NCBI GenBank assembly: GCA_030141605.1
Contig: JAQGDQ010000023.1
Coordinates: 496,001-560,000 of the forward strand
Source of the DNA: Tubiluchus corallicola
Lineage: Eukaryota; Priapulida; Priapulimorpha; Priapulimorphida; Tubiluchidae
Length of the DNA stretch: 64,000 nucleotides
Direction of reading: 5' to 3'
A program made the position numbers and the translations under genes. Positions within the stretch are counted from its first letter, which is position 1; each line of letters starts with the position of its first letter. Below are positions 26,601 through 41,600 of the stretch, piece by piece. A model generated the notes under the pieces. The model had not been told where the DNA came from. It worked only from the letters and a program-made list of their open reading frames with translations, and searched no databases.

Positions 26601-29600
26601 TGACGTCAAAACAATGAAAACGTCACTGTAGCTTCTAAGCAAGAATCACCCAAAATGGAACTGCTAATCAACTTGTCGCATGTCCTTTTGGTGGACTCGT
26701 ACTAAAATGTAACTCACATCATCGTGTAACCCCATTCCTCCTCTTTCTAAAGAGCTATGTATCCCTTTCTGAGAGCCCATCAGGCGCTCCTAGAACATTT
26801 TTTCTACATGCTGTTTGGCTAAAATTTTGAAAAAATCAAGAGCTTCTGGGAAAACGCCCGTTATGGGAAATCGTGGCTCTCCCGCATATTCTAAATATGC
26901 GTACTACTCCGTTGCCTCCATTGAGTAGGCTATGCAACCATTGCCAGCTCCACACCCAGCCCATTCCCATTCTATAGAAACAAGAAGTATAAGTTTTGCA
27001 AAATACGGGCGGGAAGGGCCATTTCTGGAGTCCGCTTGTTACAGTTCCTATTTCCGATTTGAAAGATAAACTCCCAATGGTAAAGTACTGGATCGAGACC
27101 TTTCATTTGATATATAGATTGCTGCAAAGGGTGCCGTCATCAGTGCTGTAGCCTCGAATCTTATATATATATATATGTTGGTGAATATTCAGCTAATGAT
27201 TGCTGTTTTTTTTGTTTTCACTGACTGGTTGTGCTTGAGATGGTGAATTTAAGTAGCCATGAACGTGAGATTACTTTATGCCCATAGGCTGCATATTGCT
27301 AAAGGATAATCTGAAAGTTTATTGTTGTCATTCAATACTACAGATACCAATTAAGTCTCTAAAAAAATTATGAGATTGAGGTTACCCCAGAACAGCTTCA
27401 GTTCTAGGATCATCATATTTGAGAATCTGTTTCAAATCTCTCTCTTTTTCAGATGCTTATTGGATGTATTTATATGAAGTAATAAAATCACAGCTAAGTA
27501 ATTAGCTGTAAACTATGTAAAGCTACTGCTGGCGTCAACATAATGTAAACATACCTAAACTCACATTTAACTAAACTTAGGATGTTTTTTTTATGAAACT
27601 GGATTCTTATCTTATTGGTGTGCTCTTGCTGTGTCATTGTGATAGTCTTTTATGTATAATGAGAACTTTTAATTTCATTTTTGCAGAATATCCAATTTAT
27701 GAAGAGCTGTTGCCAAAGCATAAAAAGAAACTTCTGGAACAAATTTCAACTGACATTCCATTGCATATCACTGCTCCTCTGATCCAGGATGATGCCTATT
27801 GGAAGAGATGCTGTACAGCACGGTGGAGTGTCTGTGACTTTAAAGCATTTGGTAGTAGTTGGAAACGAATGCTGTTCGAGCGCCATTTGGAACAACTTCT
27901 CGAAAACATCATTCCGGGAGAAACCGACTTGAAACCAGTGGAAGAAGTTTTAGTTTTAGCTCCAGATCTCATTGGGCGTCTAATCATCAGGCAAGTGCTG
28001 CCACCTGTTAAAGAACCACACCCAACTCTAGATGAGTTATCAGAATTGGATAGCATTCCAGAAGAAAGTTAGTATAATTAATTAAGGACAATTTTTCTGT
28101 TGCCTGTAAAGTTATTCTCTTTAAACACAACAATCATTTAAATGCACAAAAGCATAACTAAATCATTAAAAGTCCAAAAATTTTTTGCACCTCTATTTTT
28201 TGCAGGACTCAAACCCAAGACCATCCAATTTTTCAGGCTCAGAATACACCATAAGCCACTAGAGGTCTGTCACTGGGAAATCAACAGACCATGATACAGA
28301 GTACTGTATCAAGACATAGTATGAAATCAATCTATAAACGCACAAAAGCATGACTGAATTCGAAAGTCATATAGCTTGGCTATCATTAATATTTCAAATG
28401 CTACATCCCAGGATCAAATCATTACAAATCAGAACAGCCACAAGAACAGTAGTTCAAGTATTATTCAAAAAAGTGATGATTTTCTGTTCCAATTTGTTCA
28501 AGCTCTTCTTTTGTATTGATTCTACCTCATGAGTACAAATAAATGGTATAAATAAATAAATAAATGAATAAAGGAAATTATGCAACTTTTCATCATTTTT
28601 GTAATTACATTGTAGGAGAAGATGAAGCTGCAAGCACGGAACATTTTGACTTTGGCCCAATCATCACGAAGCTGCCGAATTTAAAAGAGTTTCATATAAC
28701 ATACCAAGCACGCAATTGTGGCATGAATTTTCAATGGAACCTTTTCTTATTCACGCTGCCGGATTGTAGGAATCTTAGTCGCTGTTTAGTCAATTGTTCC
28801 GCACTGCGACTGCTGCACATTTATCAAAGTAAGATAGATGATCAACGTTGTGAGATGCTTGCGAATGGCATCATGGACCATCCGACTCTAGAACATTTGG
28901 ATCTTTCACATAATATTATCCGCAATGATGGCGCGAAGTTTATTGCAAACCTTTTAGATGGCCACAGCAAAATAAAGAAGCTGGTGCTTGTAAACAACAG
29001 CATCAAGGCAAAAGGAGGGAAAGCACTTGCTAATGTTTTGCCATCAAATGACACACTGGAAGTGCTCAACCTCAGATTAAACAAGATTTCCAGTGAAGGT
29101 GCTAAAGCTATGTTTGTAGGACTCACCAAAAACCAGTCTATAAAAACCCTGAATGTTGCAAGCAATGATATTGATAATGAAGCTGGAGACGCTTTGCTGA
29201 ATATGTTAATCGACAATAAAAAATTAGAAATTCTCAACTTATCCTGTAACAAATTAGGAGCGGTATGTATATTTTTAGTACCTAACAGTTGGGTTACATA
29301 TTATTATACAAGCACCCTTTGAAGGGCTAAAATTCTAGTGCAAGAATAGACCAAGCAGCAACAAATTAGTTGAATATAATAATACTGTAATTAGTTATTT
29401 TTTGTCGTTCTGTAATGTAGTACATTTTGGGAAAGAAGATGGTCGCCTTAGGAATTTTAAAAAAAATGAGAGTTTTCGGATTAAACATGCCCTTACTTTT
29501 TCAAAAATGTATAGGTTATTTAATCTGCAGAAGTTCTGAATGAACTACTTGACAAGCGCACAGCATACCAGACTAAAAAGAGAAACACAACAACTAAACA

Positions 29601-32600
29601 ATTTTAAAAAAGTTTGAATTGAAAGACCTTTAGTGGAGTAGTATAATTGTCAATTGAAGAAGTTGGAGGTGAAATTTGAAACAGCTATTTGAATTCTTTA
29701 GTTAAGTATTAGTGTTAAAGCACCGTCAAAAGTACTTTTGTTTCACATAAAACGGTGCCAGCATTAAGCCCAGTGCATAGGGTATACTTCACTATTCAAC
29801 TGCAAAATGAAAAATCAAGTTTGAATAGATACAATAAATCGATCGATCCATAACCAGTAGTGAATTTTTATCATAGGTTAAATATGCTTAAAAATAATAA
29901 ATTTTTGGCTCCCTTGCTCTTTTTGAGGGACAGTACTTGCCCCATATGAAAGCAGATCTCTAGTGTTAACCCTAATCCTACTAACACTGGTTCAATAGGA
30001 CCCCACTTAGTGGTAGGATGAGGCTTAGATAAAAAATATCTGAAACAAGAAGTTCTGTATTGCATTTCCAAAGACAATTCCTGATTTGGATATAAGACTG
30101 GTCTTAAAGATGATTTTCTTCAACTTAAATGTGCCAATAATTTTATAGTTATTTGATAAACACTTGACAAAATTTAGTAAACTTGCATTAACAAGTAGAA
30201 CAGCGAATCAATCATTCATTAATCAGTTCAGATAGCTCAACATGAGATAAGGTGCATGAGTGCAACGTCTTCTGAACTTTAAGCACTGTCTCCCTTTTAA
30301 TGTGATTGTACAGATTCTTCGTTATTCATAAAGGTTTACTGATTTGTTATTCATTGCATGAAATGCAAGTGTTTTTGTGGCACGTCAAACTCTTTGTTTG
30401 AATAATTTGGCTCATAAACAATACTTATTTATTCCTAGGCAGGTGGAAGGCAACTTCAGCAAGGCATGCAGTCAAACACCACACTAATAGAAATAGATCT
30501 GCGCTTGACAAACAGTGGGCCTGAATGTGAGTACTTTGTTAGCCAAGTTTTGAAGAAAAACAGAGATAGAATACAGGAGGAAAATTACAAGCCCCTCAAC
30601 AATCGCACTATATGAAGTTCTTTGTCAGTGAAAAATCATGATTATTATTTGTTTTCGACTGCAAGGAAACCTGTCAGATTACGCATATTCCCAAAGTACA
30701 TCTTTGGTAAAAAGTGGTCCAGTCAGGATCAAATTAGTGCAAATACTGTACAAAATATGGCAAAATATCTCAGAAAACAGAATTATTATTAAATAAGACC
30801 TATTAATAATTATTAATTAAAAACGATGTATGTTATCTGTGTGATGTGCCAAACAGATCAAACAAACAGAAGGCTTTGTTTTGTTCAATCATGAATGCTG
30901 TTACTCATTTTGTTCACATTCAGAACAGTGATATGTATATTAAACAGTTGGACTTTCATTTGTATAGCATAATAAACTATTTTGTGCTGTTGTTTGTACC
31001 AAACTGTTAAGCCACTTGATTGCTTTCCAGTACATTTGTAGTTTGTACTTTTTAATTTAAATTTTAGTCATGAAAGATTATTTTAATAAATCATACATCA
31101 TCAAGCACTTTTTATCATAACAATATTATGGAAGTATGCATTGTAATTCATAGGAGTTTATTCTGGACGGACAAAATGTGTGTGTGTATACAGTACAATA
31201 AAAAGTGTATGTCATATAGGTATTATGTAACAAAATTGTGAAGGTTAAACTACACATATAAGTTAGAGTAGTTTACACATATCATCACACAATGCACTTA
31301 CGGCAACGCAATTTAAACTGTCCAAAAATCTACCAACCAGGCCTGCTGTTACTTCTTGATTTTGGTCACTAAGCACACACTGTGACCGCTTGACTCCTCT
31401 CACACCAATATGTTATAAAGGTATTACCCTATTATCATTTTCAAATAAATTTTGAATACTCTATGCATCTGTGTATCCATTAACCTGAGCATAAGTGAGC
31501 TTTTCTAACTACAAGTTAAAATCACTATGAATATTAAAAATCTTTTAAAAAGCTATTAAATTAAAATGTTTCAGCCATGTAGTGATTTTAATAGCATTTG
31601 TCAATATTGAAATCAGTTCCCAATTAAATCATTTGGAATTTAATACAAATTATTCTTATTTCTCTTTTTTAATGACAACAAAATTGTCCAAAAATTTCAA
31701 GTAATTGTTCAAAATTATAATGGATATACATGTATAAAATAAATCCTTTAAACGTAGTTAAATGTAATCATTGCATAACCTTGATTTCATTTTATATAAT
31801 ATAGCTATAAAGATGAGAATTAGGGGATGCTGTTTGACAGCTTCTGGGCAATTTTCATGGACATGAAAATGGCTTATGAAAATCATAAACGTCTTTGAAA
31901 CCTCAAAGGAAAGGCCAGGCCTTTAGGAAAGTCAGGCTTATTTCAATGTTCATGAGAAATGATAGAAGGATTTAATAACAAAAATGTGATAAGCATCTCA
32001 TGTAGTTAGTAAAATCACTTTAGAGTCACGATCGTTTCATGCTTGGGTGCTCCCATTTTAAACGCCCATTCATCCACCAATGACATCCATCGGCTGAACA
32101 AAAGCAGCACACTTCAATTTCCGTTAAAAGTATAATAAGTTTTTACAAAAAAATTAATTAATTTTGTGATATATTTGCATGAGCATTATGCAACCTGAAT
32201 TCCAGAAAGGTGAGATGCGCTTACGAAAAGTGAAGAAGTCTACCAGTTACATCATAATTTCAAGTGAATGGCAGCAACCACCGTGTCCGAATATTTCTAA
32301 AACCACTGTGCCTGAACATTTTTAAACAGTCATAGTATAAATTAACGTAAAGCTTTATAGACGATTTTTTTTATTATTTCGTAACGATTATTATAATGAT
32401 CTTATTATATTTTTGTAAGCTTAAGTGATAACAGTAAAATTATCCCAACACGCTAAATGACTTGTCCTTTCCTTTAAGGTACATTTAAGGTCCTTTAAGA
32501 TAAAAAATCCATTACTTAAATGGGCATCAGCTTATAGTTATTCCTAATTCTTGTTAGTGGATAGTGCCACGTGCTTGACATAATAAAAAGCCACATGAAA

Positions 32601-35600
32601 TTTTGCCGAGATCTATAATTTATAACTAAACTAACAATAGTTTATTATCTTTAGAATAGTATTATTCTACGTAAAGAATTGCGTAGCTATAGGAGACATT
32701 AATTGTATAGCATCAGTATACTATAATCACTAAAACACAAAATGTAGCAGTAAAAAAGAAATAAAGTGCTCCACCTAAAATACATTTTACTATATTGACA
32801 CACCTGGTTAAACATAAACATTCACAATAATTACATTACTAATACTTTTCTCTGTAATGAGAAAATTTCCTCATTGAGATTCTATACTACCTGTCATTTA
32901 AACGAGAATATGATATACCAATGTAAAAAAATTCAACAATATATGCACATTCACATACTACATCAAAGGTACATATAAATGTTTCTTAGCAGTATGAACA
33001 CATAAGTTATCACAGTAAAATGGACAAAAATGTGTTTTTAAAGCAAAAGCTAACACATTTGCCTACAGCATTATAAGAACATGACAATAACATTGTTTAA
33101 AACACGTACGTACTTTATTAATTACACTTTCAAATTGATTAATCTTACCACAAACATCGGACACTAAATTGTATGTTTTCATGGTCATTTTGGGGAGAAG
33201 TCGTTACTCTTCAGGCAAAAGAGCCATATTACCAAAGGCAGGCAACCAGATTCTCTTGACTGCCAAATTTTTCAACATTCCAATTTGAATATAATATTGT
33301 AAGCATTCAGTTTAAGTGCATCATTACATTATTAGGAGGAGCTACAGAAACACTCTAAAAGGCAATAGCATTTCTCTATTTAAATAATCATTATTGTGGC
33401 TTGTACAAAATGGCCACACAATGCTTTTAAAAATCATTATGGCTTGTACAAGTTAAAGGCATTCTACTTCATATTTATTCTGGCATTTATGTTAATTAAA
33501 GTATATAATAATTTTGAATTGTGGCTCTATGAAGCTTAACTGTAGCCTTTTTAACAGACCCATTGGGTTTTTACATAACTGTAGTGAATCAGGTGAGGTA
33601 TATGTTTAGCATAATTATTGCTAAATATGTGGTAAAAAACAAAGAAAATTGCTAACTTATATAATTTAGACATGGATTATATGTATCACACACATGAATG
33701 TGATATAAAACTAATGAATTTAAACCAGAAATTCTGGCTTACAAATCTTACAACCATTTTTATCAAGATAGGACTTTATCAAGATAGGACTAATAGGACT
33801 TAACTCTAGTAGTAATGCGTTCGCTTTCTGTCTGGGAGGTCGTGAGTTCGATACAGTGGCCGGGTCATACCAAAGACTTTAAAAATGGTACCTGCTGTTG
33901 CTATGCGTAATGCATTATATTTATAGTAAAAGTGGGGTAATAATAGTCTCTGTTATGTAGTTGTAGGTTCTTTACAGTCGACACAAAAGCTCCACTTCCC
34001 ACTTCCACTCAGCTACAGCACTTTTTCCTAGGCTTAGTTTCATATAAGTCTTGCTTATGAACCTCTGCAAGAAAAAACAGTGTCACTCCAGCAGAATTAG
34101 ATTATAGTGTTACTCGCAGCTAGTACAACCAAATGGCTTAACGTGGTTATACTTAGTTAACTAAGATGCCCTACTTTTAGTAATAATGGGGATTTAAAGC
34201 ATAAACAGGCATCTACATGTCAACATAGGCACGTAACCCATTCATAGGTGGTTTCTCAACTCCAGAACTGTGAGTTAAGTAGAGTTTAGTGGAATTCAGA
34301 GTTCAATGACGATAATACCCAGTTTACAGCATAAAACAAAAGAGATGAGCTAAAAGTTGTTTGTTGTTAAAAAATAAAATAATCTTACTGACTAAGTCAC
34401 CACCAATAGCTCTTTTTGGGCTTTCGCTGGATAATTCCTGCATCATAGCCACATCAAATACCATGGCTGCCACACGGAAGAAAAATTCTTGGACAAATTC
34501 ACCTATTAAAAATACAATATTAATGAGGAGTATCTTACCAGTTGGAGTAACACTAAAATTGCTTCAAAGTTAAAAATATAGAATAAAATTGAGTCTTGAC
34601 CATTCAATGGTGATAAGCATTTGCCAGGTATGGTTTTATAACAAAAATTAAATATATTTACCAGGTGAAAGAATGACAAGCTTCTTTTAAAAAAAAATTG
34701 CGATCATGAAAATCGCACAACTATTGTGAGAAACAGAACTCCTGTAACGCCTTTTCATATTCTGCTTTACACCAGTGATTCACAATTTCTTGTTCAGTGA
34801 TGGCGCTGTGAAGTCATGAAGTCGTTTCTGTGACACCCAATCTTTATAATCCCCTCCTGATTTTACCTTTATAGCGAAGTGCCTGTTCTAAGAGTTTACT
34901 TAGTTGAGAAAAATTAAACACACTCTACAAGCAAAAATATATACCTAAAGTTCATCAGAAGAATGAGAATAATTTAACAGGCAAAACTTAATGCAAGAAT
35001 ACTTGTGACAGTCATTGGTAGTTAATTACACAAAACAAACAGAAACTAACCTAAATTTGTGTGATTAACAGAAAAATCTTGAAATACAGCTAAGTATGGT
35101 CCTTTAGTAGTTTGAAACCGATACAAAATTATCAAAAGATCTTTTGCTAACTGCAGGCATTAACACTAGCACCTCAGAGTGCAGGACAAACCTGAGTGTA
35201 GTGGTACCTGTTTCAGAACCGTAGACTTACACAATTAAATATTCTAACTTTTGATCCAGTGCATAACATTTTACAAACCTGTTTTTGATGAAACAGCCCA
35301 GTACTCAGCACCAAGCTCCTTTGCCATAACAACAGCTTCTTCCTCTAGTCGAACATAGCTCTGTTTAGTCTGAAAAAAATACAGAGTTATAATAGTTATT
35401 TATAATATAATATAATATAATATAATATAATATAATATAATATAATATAATATAATATAATATAATATAATATAATATAATATAATATAATATAATATAA
35501 TATAATATAATATAATATAATATAATATAATATAATATAATATAATATAATATAATATAATATAATATAATATAATATAATATAATATAATATAATATAA

Positions 35601-38600
35601 TATAATATAATATAATATAATATAATATAGATAGTATAATGTAGGTATTATATATTATATAAATAATAAATAAGATGGAACATATACTTTACGGTAATGA
35701 TTACTGTAATGTCTACATAAAAAAACTGAAACGTACCACGAGGTCCTTCTTGCTGCCAACAAGAAATATAAGTGGATTCTCATTCCTGTTGCTGAGAGCT
35801 TCACTCAACCACCGTTTTGTAGACATTAAAGTCTCCATGTCACTGAGATCAAACACCAGAATGATGACTAGAAAATGCAGAACGGTTTAGTATATAATTA
35901 TTAAGTGATATTTGGGAAGGATTGTAAAATTAGTAGAAATAAATGAAATTATTAATTTGTGTAAACAGAATTCTATATAATTTTACACAAACAATAACTT
36001 GCAGAGTTATGACAGTCTCAGTCAGGTGAAGGACTCATATAAAAAAATCAGTTTTAGAAAAGCCTTTTCACAATTTGAGCGATTTAACGATGATCGTGAA
36101 AAGGTCAAAGGTTAAGTGAACCTAACAATGTTATCTGAACCAAACAAAGCATTTGTTTACACTTGGCAACGTTTTGCAGCTCATACTATTGTACTAGTAA
36201 CAATTCTTGATGTTAACTTGCTTCAGTTAGTTCATTTTACGTTAATTGCTGCTCCTATTTTGGTAGATGTTTTTGGATAAAAATCACCTGTTAGTTTAAA
36301 ATTATACATGTGTAGTATATAGTAAATATGACCAAGTGTTTCACCCGTTTCACCTACATGCAGTTACATGCATAAGGTCACGTGACCGTTGTAGTTAAGT
36401 AAGATGCGCTGTGTTCACTTCACCTTTGACCTACAACAATAGTGCGTGTGTAAAACTGTGCATAGAGAAACTGCGAAAAGGCTCATTTATCTTGAAAGTT
36501 TCATAAAAATTCTAAAAACATTGAACACCTGAAAAAAAACTGGTCATTATTGTAAAGTAGCAGGAGATTTGATAATGAATAAATGAATTTGCCTTACCAT
36601 GTGCGCCTCTATAGTAGGAAGCAGCTATGCACTTGAACCTTTCCTGGCCTGCTGTGTCCCAACTGAAAAAAACAGTTATTTTTTACAAGGAGATTATATT
36701 TATCTGATACACATAGGCAAAAATACATAATTATACAGTATATCATCACGATAGCGAACCTGCTAGAGACCCAAAAAAGTACTCTATAACTGAGGTACTC
36801 TATAAGCACATGCAGCTATTCATAATTTGTACATAATGGACAAGCACATATTAATAAGAAAAGGGCATAAATAATGTACACAGAGAATGTGAAGTACTTT
36901 TAGAAGATGCTATTAAGTATCAACTACTTTGTAGTACATTCAAATCCAATGAAATGTGGTTTAGGTAGCTTCAGTAAACTAAATATTAATGAGTGCTTCA
37001 CATTAAATTGCATGTACATGTAATCTGTGGTACACGTTCAGTTGTAAATTTACGTGAGCTGTTCAACAAAGTCAGTAAGATTAAAAAAAGTCAGTCAATT
37101 TTTTTTTTGGCACAAAATAGCAGTTAACCCTTGTATGAAAATTTTTTGCAGCAAAGTAACTGCAGTGGGGTTCAAAATTTGATGAAACATCTCAGCAGTG
37201 TATGTGCTGTCAGTGTAAATTCTAGGTGTCAAACTGCAGTTTGGCACGACAAAAACTTGCAAAATGCAACAAGTGAGTATATTCAAAGCTATTATACTAG
37301 TTCAATTAATGACGAAAGTTCTTTTTTAATGACTTCGCATTACTGATGTGTGTACAATAAACAATGTTTGTTGTAATGGTGTAATACTGCACAGCATTAA
37401 AAACAGATAGACCATTTATGCAATGTATGCATCTTTGAATGGAAGATACTGCAAAATCACCATAACTGATTAAGAAGTTATTTGAACAGACGTTATTACA
37501 AGATATCTGTTAGGTATTAAACTTACATCTGTAAATTAAAAGGCATATTTAGTACGTCAAATCTCTCAACCTCAAAGTCAACGCCGATGGTGGCTTTGTA
37601 GTTACTATCAAATGTATGATGACAAAATCTGTGGTAAGAGAAAACAGGTTTTTGTTAGAATATGACTCATTCCAGTGCAAGAACTATTGCTATTAACCAT
37701 AATGTGTTGTATTTTTGTCCTAATTTATAGGAAAGGCGTATATAGTCTGTATAGCTCGCCAACCCCTGGTCAAATCCAAGCCACTCACACTAACCATGGA
37801 CTTCCTACCAGTAACTCATGAACCTCACCATCATGCTTAAAGCACAAGAAAACCCTTTAGCTCCCAAAAGCAAAAAAATCATCCCGAAACTTTGCATGAC
37901 CTGCATACTACCTAATTATGCACAGAGCTTGCATTAACAGTAATGCTGTGTAAAACTTGTAAATTTAAACTGCTGCTATGAATGTTTTTGTGCAGCCATT
38001 TTGACGGTAGTACGTTTAAAACAAGTTTAGATAGCATTACATAAAGTTTGAAACTACAATCGGAGCATTGGCAGGACACACCTCACTGACAAAGCAAAAG
38101 TGTAAATTACAGTATCTTGGCAATAACATTTAAAATATTTTTCAGATGAGTTAACTGTGCATACTGGGAGGGGGGGGGTGAGTCGGTGACGTTTTACCAG
38201 TTGGCACGAAGATTTTGAATTACTAAGAATTTTTTTCTAGTTACATGAGCCTTTTAAGCTGGTAGGTATAAAAGCAAAGTAATATAACTTTGTGTAGAAA
38301 GTTTTTTAAGCCATTTTGTGTAGAAAGACTTTAAAATTGCCTTTTCTTCCCCCTGTAAATTTAAGAAATATAACCTGTTTACTAAGCACGTTTTGCCAAC
38401 AGCCACATCGCCAAGAATAACAGCTTTACAGATGTTCATCCTGCAAGTAAAAATTCAGTACAAATAACTGATTTCATTCATAATTTATTCACTCATTTAC
38501 TTAGTCATTCATAATATTGTATTTCATTCTTACAGTATTGTAGCTTACACTATAGTTTACAGCTATAAATGAACACTGAATGATAAATTTACTGAGTGTT

Positions 38601-41600
38601 GACATTATATGCTTGAGACACATTTATCTCAATAAGTTGCTTATGCTTAGAATTAAATACAGACAGTGACGTTTTTTTAGCGCATTATTATGATTACACG
38701 TAGAATCCATAGTTATTATTAAACAATAGCGACTTGCAAATCAAATAACTAACCATTTTCTGGCAAATTTCGAATGCGTGCATTGCCGTAGACATCACCG
38801 TCTTTGGTACGAGTGAGCAAGAATGACGTAGCAATACAGAAAGCGTCTTTTGCTACTGATGTTTGTTTAACAATCTTTGGTGACCTCGTGATCGTGCTCA
38901 CAACGTCACTCGTCTGTACTCGAATGAAAAATGGCGGGTCTTCAAATCTAATACCGCTAACAATGAAATGATCAAAAAATAAAAAGAAAGAAGTTTTACA
39001 CCAAGTTTATAATAAAATAAATTGAATATTTGTAATGAGATTAGGATTTTAAGTGTAAAAGCTTAATTATAGTGAGGGTTTAGTTTGACATATTCACTTG
39101 CACAGGCTGTAAAGAAAGTCAATATTACCTGTCGGACTTGTTCGAATAGCAAACATCCCTAACCTTTGAGCTAAAGTCACTTTGCTTATAAGGTCCATCT
39201 GAATGAATTGGCTGGTAACAAATAGAAAAAGTAAAGTATATCAACATGCTAATGTTATTTGAAAAAAAATCGTATTACATGTATTTGAATGGTTAAAGCA
39301 GCGAACTTTGACGTCTTACTGTCATTGTGCTTTCAAAACATTATGATAATATGACATTTGTAGCTTTCACGAACAACCATAGAAGAGACATGAAAATGGC
39401 AACGCTTCCGGGAACCATGTGGTTTTTTTACAATTTTTTAATGCCTTCCCCTGAATTTAGTAGATCACTCGTCAAAACACAATTGGGTAAACAATTTTTC
39501 TCAGCTAGAGAGTAGTTATTCACTAAAGTGAAATATTATGAAATGCAGGATACCTAAAACAAATCTCTGAAATATCTGCTTTTTTGAAGAAAAGCAGCAA
39601 CAGTGAACAAACTTTCTTTACAGTAAAATGAAATTTTCAAGTTTTCCACGAATCATTCTTTTGACATGTGCAATTAAAAACAAAAAAAAACTTACTTGAG
39701 GAAATTTTGAGATTATCCTGTCCTTTTCTGCATGCGTCCTCATAATTGTCATGCAAGGCGTTTCTTTGATGATAACAGTTTTGCTCATAACATACCTATG
39801 CAAACGATGTTTATTGTTAGTTTAAGTGGACCACTTCCACCTGTAGCTGTGGCCTTATGAATATTAATCATCTGCAAATTTGAGGCAGGTTTCTGTAATA
39901 ATATAAATAATAATAGTAACAGTAATAATACCAATTAATAGTAGAATAGTAGTCGTGACAGTGGCACTGGCACTGGAGGTAACGATAGTGGTAATGGTGA
40001 CAGTGGGTAGTAGTACTGGTAGTGGTTGTGATGGTGGTACAAGTAATGGTAGAGGTAGCAGTACTTGTAGCAGCAGTAGTGGTAGTGGTACTAGCTGTTG
40101 TGGCACTGGTAGTGGTGGTAATCGTAGTGGTGGTAGTTGTAGAGATACTGATAATAGTAGTACTGATACTGGTAGTGGTTCTGATGGCATAGGTGCTGGT
40201 AGTCGATGCAGTGGCACTGATATTGGCAGAGGTGATAGTGGTAGATACTGGTGATAATGGTACTGGTAGTGATGGTAGTAAATGATACTGGTAGTGGCAC
40301 TGATGGTAGTGGTAGGAGTCAGAGGCAGATACAGTCTTCAGAAAAATGGTGGGCCAACAAAAAAGCAGTTATTGGTCTGGGAGCTGCCAATGCATTTCAT
40401 TGCATTTAAGACCATTTTTGCAACTGCTAGAAGTTATTTCCTCAAGTCGTTCAAGTTACATCAAACCTTTGACTCATGATTACACGCTACTATGTATACA
40501 CCACAGTATTCATGATATATATAACTTTCACGTGTTTTAAAAAGAACCCTTCTTATGATTATTATAATTTTTACAGGTATTAAATTTTAATAAAGGCCCT
40601 AAAGTTTAGCAAATCGCTCTAATGCTTATTCTATACATAAATACTTTTTATTATCCAAAAATGCATCCAACAACAAAATTATTATTTTTGATCATTATAA
40701 TTATATTTATCGTATATAATGACAAACAGAATGAAATTTTAGTTCTTCCATTTCTCAGTAAGCGAACTGACAAAATACGGCCGCAATCCATATTTACAGA
40801 CAGTAGTGTTGAGAATTTACTTCCAGAGAAGTTTAAAGTAAATATCCCTCACAGAATTCATTATACTTTTTTATGACTATAAGCCAAGTGATTTTCAATT
40901 ATACTAAATTTTTTAAGTCTTTAGATTGTGAGGATGTTAAAAAGATTCTTAATACTGTCTGTGATTGCAAAAAACTGTTTTATACAAGCTACATGGCCAC
41001 ATAGTTTCTGGTGAACTTAATATTAGTGAACATAAGGAGGTTAGAGAGCTTATGACCTTGTGGTCATTTATAGAAAATATCACCTTCAAGTTTTGTCGGA
41101 TGAATTATGGGTTGGTAGATATACATTTGCTGCTGTGGATCGCAGGAACTAGTAAGTGTTAAAAGCTTTCAGTTTTAGTTACTGAAGGTTTAATTGTTGT
41201 TAGGGATTATTTTAGGAGATACTGTGGTGGTATAGCTAAAAATTCAGTGGCTAATATGTTTTGGAGCATAAAATCTAATATAGAGTTTTTGGGTAAGTTT
41301 CACAGAGTAAATATTCCTTCTGCTCAAGTGTTTGATTTTTCTACTTTATATACGAATTTAGAACTGCAATTAGTTAAGGATGGCATTTTCCATATTCTGG
41401 ATATTGTATTTAGTTCATTTAACTAGTATTTATGTGTTAGTTTCAAAAAATTGTTTTTAGCAGTGTGTTATGTATGCTGGTTATCACTGCTTTGATAAAA
41501 TCAAATTCAAAACAGCTATTGATTTTATTTGGTTTAATAAAAGGGGATACCGATGGGGGGGAAATACTAGTCCATTGTTAGCTGACATTTTTTAAGTTTT